DNA of 64,000 nucleotides, taken from Paraspadella gotoi. Taxonomy: Eukaryota > Chaetognatha. The position numbers and the translations under genes were made by a program. The notes under the pieces were generated by a model that was not told the origin of the DNA, did not search any database, and saw only the letters and a list, made by a program, of their open reading frames with translations. Positions 60,394 to 64,000 of the stretch are shown here, piece after piece; positions within the stretch are counted from its first letter, which is position 1; the number at the start of each line of letters is the position of its first letter. The stretch lies in the NCBI GenBank assembly GCA_051294375.1, contig JBJCIZ010000239.1:6095074-6159073 (forward strand). The letters run 5' to 3'.

Positions 60394-63293
60394 CTAATAA
60401 TATTAGGTTACTAGTTTTCTCACAGAGTTTTGAGTAGGGTTAAATATTACAAGTAGAATTAAGTTTAGCCATTGCAAAAGATATCCCATTAGCCCTTCTT
60501 TATTATTATTCTTTATTAACCTGTACAAACTCTTTGATTTACTCGGGAGTTTTTCTAAACCCCCAAAATTTATCGTCTAACAACCCTTAAAAAGCCTGCA
60601 GCCAATACGAACACAACAAATGCGCGGGAGAGACGAGGCGGTTCTGTGCAATGCAGCAGGCGTGTGTGGGGCAGCGGCCGCCGCGTCGGGGCTGCGAGGT
60701 CTGCGACCTTTGCGAGAGACTCCAACGGGTCGCCGAGGACCGCTGCTGGAAGACGGACTGGAGGACCTTGGATGTGAAGAATCGTGAGGCTGTCAAGAGG
60801 ACGACATACACGGTGGCTTTTTTTTTATTGGTTGTGTAATGATTAATTTAATTGATGTTTAAAATATTTTTGTATAAATATCTAAAATTTTTTGACTGCT
60901 GATTGATTGATTCATTGACTTATTGATTGATAAATTGTTTGGATGAATGTTTAATAGATTGATTATTTTGATGATTTATTTATTCATTTATTGGTTGATT
61001 GATTCATTGACCGATTGATTGATAAATTGTTTTGATGAATGTTTAATAGATTGATTATTTGGATGATTTATCGATTCATTAAATAATTGATTGATTGATT
61101 GCTCGATTAGTTGATACATTATTATTAATTGATGATCAATAGTTTTGATGATTGATCCATAGATTATTAATGATTATTATTATTATTATTATTCGAGCCC
61201 CACTGTGGGACTCTGGGTCAAGCTGGGTCTCACGTCTATCAAAAACTGAAAAAGAATGGGAGGAGAATAAATGTATTTAGTAACTGAGGTCTATACTTAT
61301 ATCGAAAATGTTTATAAAAGGTCCAAAAAAAGGGGAGAGAGAAAGAGTCTGAGAGAGAGGAGAAGATGGACTGAACCTAAACTTGAACGTGAAGGAGACT
61401 AACAAAAAAAAAAAAGATCAAAACGAAAACGAAATGAACTAAAACAAAAAAAAATAAAAACAAAAAGCCAAAACAAAACAAACCCTAATATAATTTTTTT
61501 ATAGGTGATGGAATTGACTAAAAATCCCGGGATCGTGATGCAATTAAAGGATAGGGCCTACGAGACGGGATGCGCAATGAAACCGGAGCCAATCAACGCC
61601 GAAGGTTCGAGTGTGGAATGGAACGATTAAAATTTGGCATTTTTTTCCGAGAGAAGCCCACAATTTCGAGTTTTTAATTCTTAAATTTAATTTTAACCCT
61701 CATACGAAGGTTTGTATATTTGATAAGGCTCTATCAATGCTTTCAGGGGGAAAAGAGGTAAGTATAGTAAGAATTTACAATAGTAATTAGGATATATATA
61801 GATCCAATCCGTGATTTGGGGATGAGGTGGAAGGGATGAGAAGAGGAGGAGGAGGAGGAGAAGGGGATATTTAAAAGGGGAAGAAGAGACTGGAGGAAGA
61901 TAAAGGCTCTGGCGGTAGTAGGAGCCTCTATCCCTATCCCAAACCTAATCCATTACCATAATATCTTACTTTATTTTCTAACCTCAAACCCTAACCCTAA
62001 TACTCATTCCTTACCATTTTTATAACCAAATATTTAACGCAACCCCTAATCCCTAATCAGAATTATCAAATTTAATTTCGAATTTAAGTTAAAATGGGGC
62101 GCTTTTGGAAAAGAGAGCCAAAAGTTATTCAAAAATTAAACTATTAATCAGTTAATTACGTTGATTAATGAATTAGGTCACGACGTTTGCAAAGATTTCA
62201 AACTGGGAATTACTTACGAAGACTCGAGTATTCGATCCGCTGATACTCGGTGAGGATGACGACGACGACGACGAAGAAGACGACGAAGACGACGATGTCG
62301 ACAGCGATGACGATGACGATGACAAAGAAGATAACTAAGACGATGAAGAGGATGACAAAGACGATGATTTCGGCAATGAAGAAGATGGTGAAGACAATGA
62401 CGACAGTGACAACGACGAATAAGACGACAAAGACGACGATGTCGACAACGAAGACGATGACAATGACAAAAAAGACAACTAAGGCGATGAAGAGGATGAC
62501 AAATATGACGATTTCGGCAATGAAGAAGATGGTGAAGACAATGACGACGGTGACGACAACGAATAAGACAACGAAGACAACGATGTTGACAACGAAGACG
62601 ATGACGATGACAAAGAAGAAAACTAAGACTACAAAGAGGATGACAAAGACGACGATTTCAGCAATGACGACAGTGACGACGATGAATAAGACGACGAAGA
62701 CGACGATGTCGACGACGAAGATGATGACTATGACCAAGAAGACAACTAAGACGACGAAGAGGATGACAAAGACGACGATTTTGGCAACGAAGACGATGGT
62801 GAAGACGACAACGACAATGACAACAATAAATAAGACAATGACGACGACGAATACGACAATGTTGACAACGAAGACGTTGATAAGAATGATGACGACAGTG
62901 ACGATGAATAAAACGAAGACAATGACAAAGACGACGATGACGACGACGACGACGACGAAAACCATTTCAACGCGAAAGCGAAAACGACGATTATGAAGGC
63001 GACTCTTTGAATCACCTCAGTTTCTCTTTCTGTCTTCTAGATCCTCCTAAACCTCGTCTCTATTCACAAAAACTCGATACCTCCATTTCACTGAGCGCAT
63101 CTTTTCTCCCCCGAATCGCTGTGCAGATTTCGCTCGGTGGAGTCAAGCCCGCCGCCCGTGGGTTCGCCTTTTAGAGCGACCAACGACTCGGCTTATTTAG
63201 GTCGCTTTTTATCTTTTCGTGTCTGTCCTTTTGTCAGTCGGGTTTTTTTTTATTCTGTTCGATTTAGTCATTTTTTGTTAATCTATCTGTTGG

Positions 63294-63324
<31 letters not shown>

Positions 63325-64000
63325 CTCGTCTCTCTCTCTCTCTCTCTCTCTCTCGTTCGTTTTCGTTTTTCAATATGAATTTCAATGTCTCTCTCCTAAA
63401 TTCCCCCGCCCACCGTCAGGCATCACCCTCGCGCCTGGTTGTGGCGACCGGATCTGGCAGGCACGCCAAATGCCTGTAAAATTGATGGCGGGAAAGGTTC
63501 TTCTAATCGTCGCTCTCGTTCTCATCTGTAAGATTTGCAGATATTTACAGATGTTCTCAACCCTTTGTTTACGAGACAATTTGAAATTATATTAAAGAGA
63601 GTACTTAAAAAAATTTTTTATCGGTACAACCAAAATATAAATTATCCATAAAATTAATAAATAGGCTATCTTGCCCCTCAGGTTATGACCTCCATCCTTA
63701 TAACGAGATAAATAACATAGAATTTCTCGATCAAGTATCTCTCAGTCTTGTTTTCCAGAATACCTGGCTTCCCTAACAACGAAGTGGTATAATGCTGTGT
63801 ATAATCTTGTAAGAGACCTGGAGGCCTTTACCCATAACAGCCCGTTCAATGTCAGGGGCAAGATAACTTGTATACATAAACGTTTTTTATCGGTTTCCCG
63901 ATTTCATTTCCAATAGTATCCGTTGTACACATAACTCTTACTAATCTTTGATTCCTTAAAAACGTCAATGTGCAATTTTCAGGCGCTCAAATCGTTTGCA
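57506..64000 (+). CDS. Tetraspanin-like protein with very long Cys-rich large loop (3' end beyond window)
   Basis: Twelve exons fit in phase: 57506-57682, 58342-58428, 58876-58930, 59184-59321, 59576-59821, 60026-60088, 60595-60773 (or 60791), 61505-61604, 62177-62249, 63127-63200, 63420-63527, and 63983 to the window end. Exon 1: short cytoplasmic N-terminus, TM1 (VIIITNVVIFLVGVALLVAS). Exon 2: small loop with an NVT glycosylation sequon. Exons 3-4: TM2 (YILLVIMITAVFIMVK...), short polar loop, TM3 (LILLIISIFPTVVLLFIAF). Exon 5 has the diagnostic CCG motif (LDCCGVRGAKDYFC) and NPGC. Exons 6-11 continue the large loop with many cysteines (GCEVCDLCERL, DRCW, ETGCAM, DVCKDF, APGCGDRIW). TM4 starts in exon 11 (KVLLIVALVLIC). 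The loop is about 265 residues, against roughly 80-130 usually. Tetraspanins organise membrane microdomains; partner unknown. Confidence 0.82.
57775..58030 (+). repeat. Possible tRNA-derived SINE family C
   Basis: CCAATGGCTCATTGAGAAAAGCC (A-box-like) and ACCGAGTTTAATCCCAACC (B-box-like), then a GC-rich body GCAAACGTGCGGATGGCCGTAAACCG. In intron 1 of the tetraspanin gene. Confidence 0.45.
58440..58790 (+). repeat. About 39-bp minisatellite in tetraspanin intron 2
   Basis: GGAGCGGGTAATAAATGAAT-TATGGAGCAAGGAATAACT units from about 58558 to 58750, preceded by shorter diverged units from the donor of exon 2. Confidence 0.8.
59340..59402 (+). repeat. ATCA tetranucleotide repeat
   Basis: About 14 units just after tetraspanin exon 4; related ATTG/GATT-rich sequence is at 60895-61140. 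Confidence 0.85.
61645..62115. repeat. Repeat family F, full-length-looking copy
   Basis: TTTTTTCCGAGAGAAGCCCACAATTTCGAGTTTTTAATTC at one side and AATTTCGAATTTAAGTTAAAATGGGGCGCTTTTGGAAAAGAGAGCC at the other read as inverted ends, with TAACCCTAACCCTAATACTC-type units inside. Similar ends occur at 26185-26215, 33510-33540 and 60130-60160. Confidence 0.5.
62255..62960 (+). repeat. GAC/GAT trinucleotide array next to an exon donor
   Basis: About 700 bp of imperfect GACGATGAC and GACAAC starting six bases after the donor of tetraspanin exon 9. Higher-order units of about 170 bp (GGCAATGAAGAAGATGGTGA recurs). Confidence 0.88.
63295..63356 (+). repeat. CT microsatellite in tetraspanin intron
   Basis: Two CT runs separated by CGTCTCG, about 65 bases before the exon at 63420. 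Confidence 0.85.
63620..63790 (+). repeat. Dispersed repeat G copy 5
   Basis: GGTACAACCAAAATATAAATTATCC, GCTATCTTGCCCCTCAGG, CTCGATCAAGTATCTCTCAGTCTTG and AATACCTGGCTTCCC. In the last visible tetraspanin intron. Part of a reverse second copy follows to about 63880. Confidence 0.55.

Noticed and set aside
62210-62996. Open frames of about 250 codons on both strands (poly-Thr/Lys/Met and poly-Val/Ile/Phe)
   Set aside because: Products of a GAC/GAT trinucleotide array inside a tetraspanin intron; both strands are open because of the repeat.

Overview
This is a window of an AT-rich, intron-rich invertebrate animal genome. The grounds are canonical GT-AG introns, a polypeptide GalNAc-transferase, a tetraspanin, tRNA-derived SINEs, dense GA/CT microsatellites and hammerhead-ribozyme-bearing repeats. 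I cannot name the phylum. The sequence is a draft: five runs of N, a 56-bp duplication across a 10-N gap, and two coding exons each one base out of frame.

Layout. (1) 1.7-29.2 kb, plus strand: five tandem three-exon genes (the fourth is a pseudogene) for small secreted proteins. Each has a signal peptide, two copies of an eight-cysteine unit and a hydrophobic C-terminal tail that suggests a GPI anchor. I do not recognise the family. The eight-Cys unit is split by the introns: exon 1 holds the first half of unit 1, exon 2 the second half of unit 1 plus the first half of unit 2, and exon 3 the rest. All introns are phase 1. (2) 30.2-43.7 kb, plus strand: seven exons for the C-terminal part of a polypeptide N-acetylgalactosaminyltransferase (end of the catalytic domain plus ricin-type lectin domain) with a Lys/Ser/Glu-repeat tail. 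Its 5' exons are not between it and the gene array. (3) 46.8-55.6 kb, minus strand: a tentative two-exon small gene, a four-exon membrane-anchored methyltransferase-like gene, and a four-exon multi-pass membrane protein gene. (4) 57.5 kb to the end, plus strand: a tetraspanin of at least 12 exons with an unusually long, cysteine-rich large extracellular loop, running off the window.

The rest is mostly repeats. The most notable family is a set of short foldback insertions containing type I hammerhead ribozyme motifs (CTGATGA, stem II, GAAA, minimal stem III, GTC). Several are bounded by 10-13 bp direct repeats that look like target-site duplications, and one interrupts another repeat whose uninterrupted copies are also in the window. 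Other families are four groups of tRNA-like SINEs, a 1.2-kb near-complete foldback element, elements with telomere-like TTAACCCTAA-type arrays inside introns, several unclassified dispersed repeats, minisatellites and long trinucleotide arrays. A 3.3-kb block between two gaps (8.5-11.8 kb) differs in base composition from its surroundings and may be a retroelement or a misplaced contig.

The genes do not form one pathway. The shared theme is cell surface and secretion: lipid-anchored Cys-rich proteins, a Golgi O-glycosylation enzyme, a tetraspanin and two other membrane proteins.
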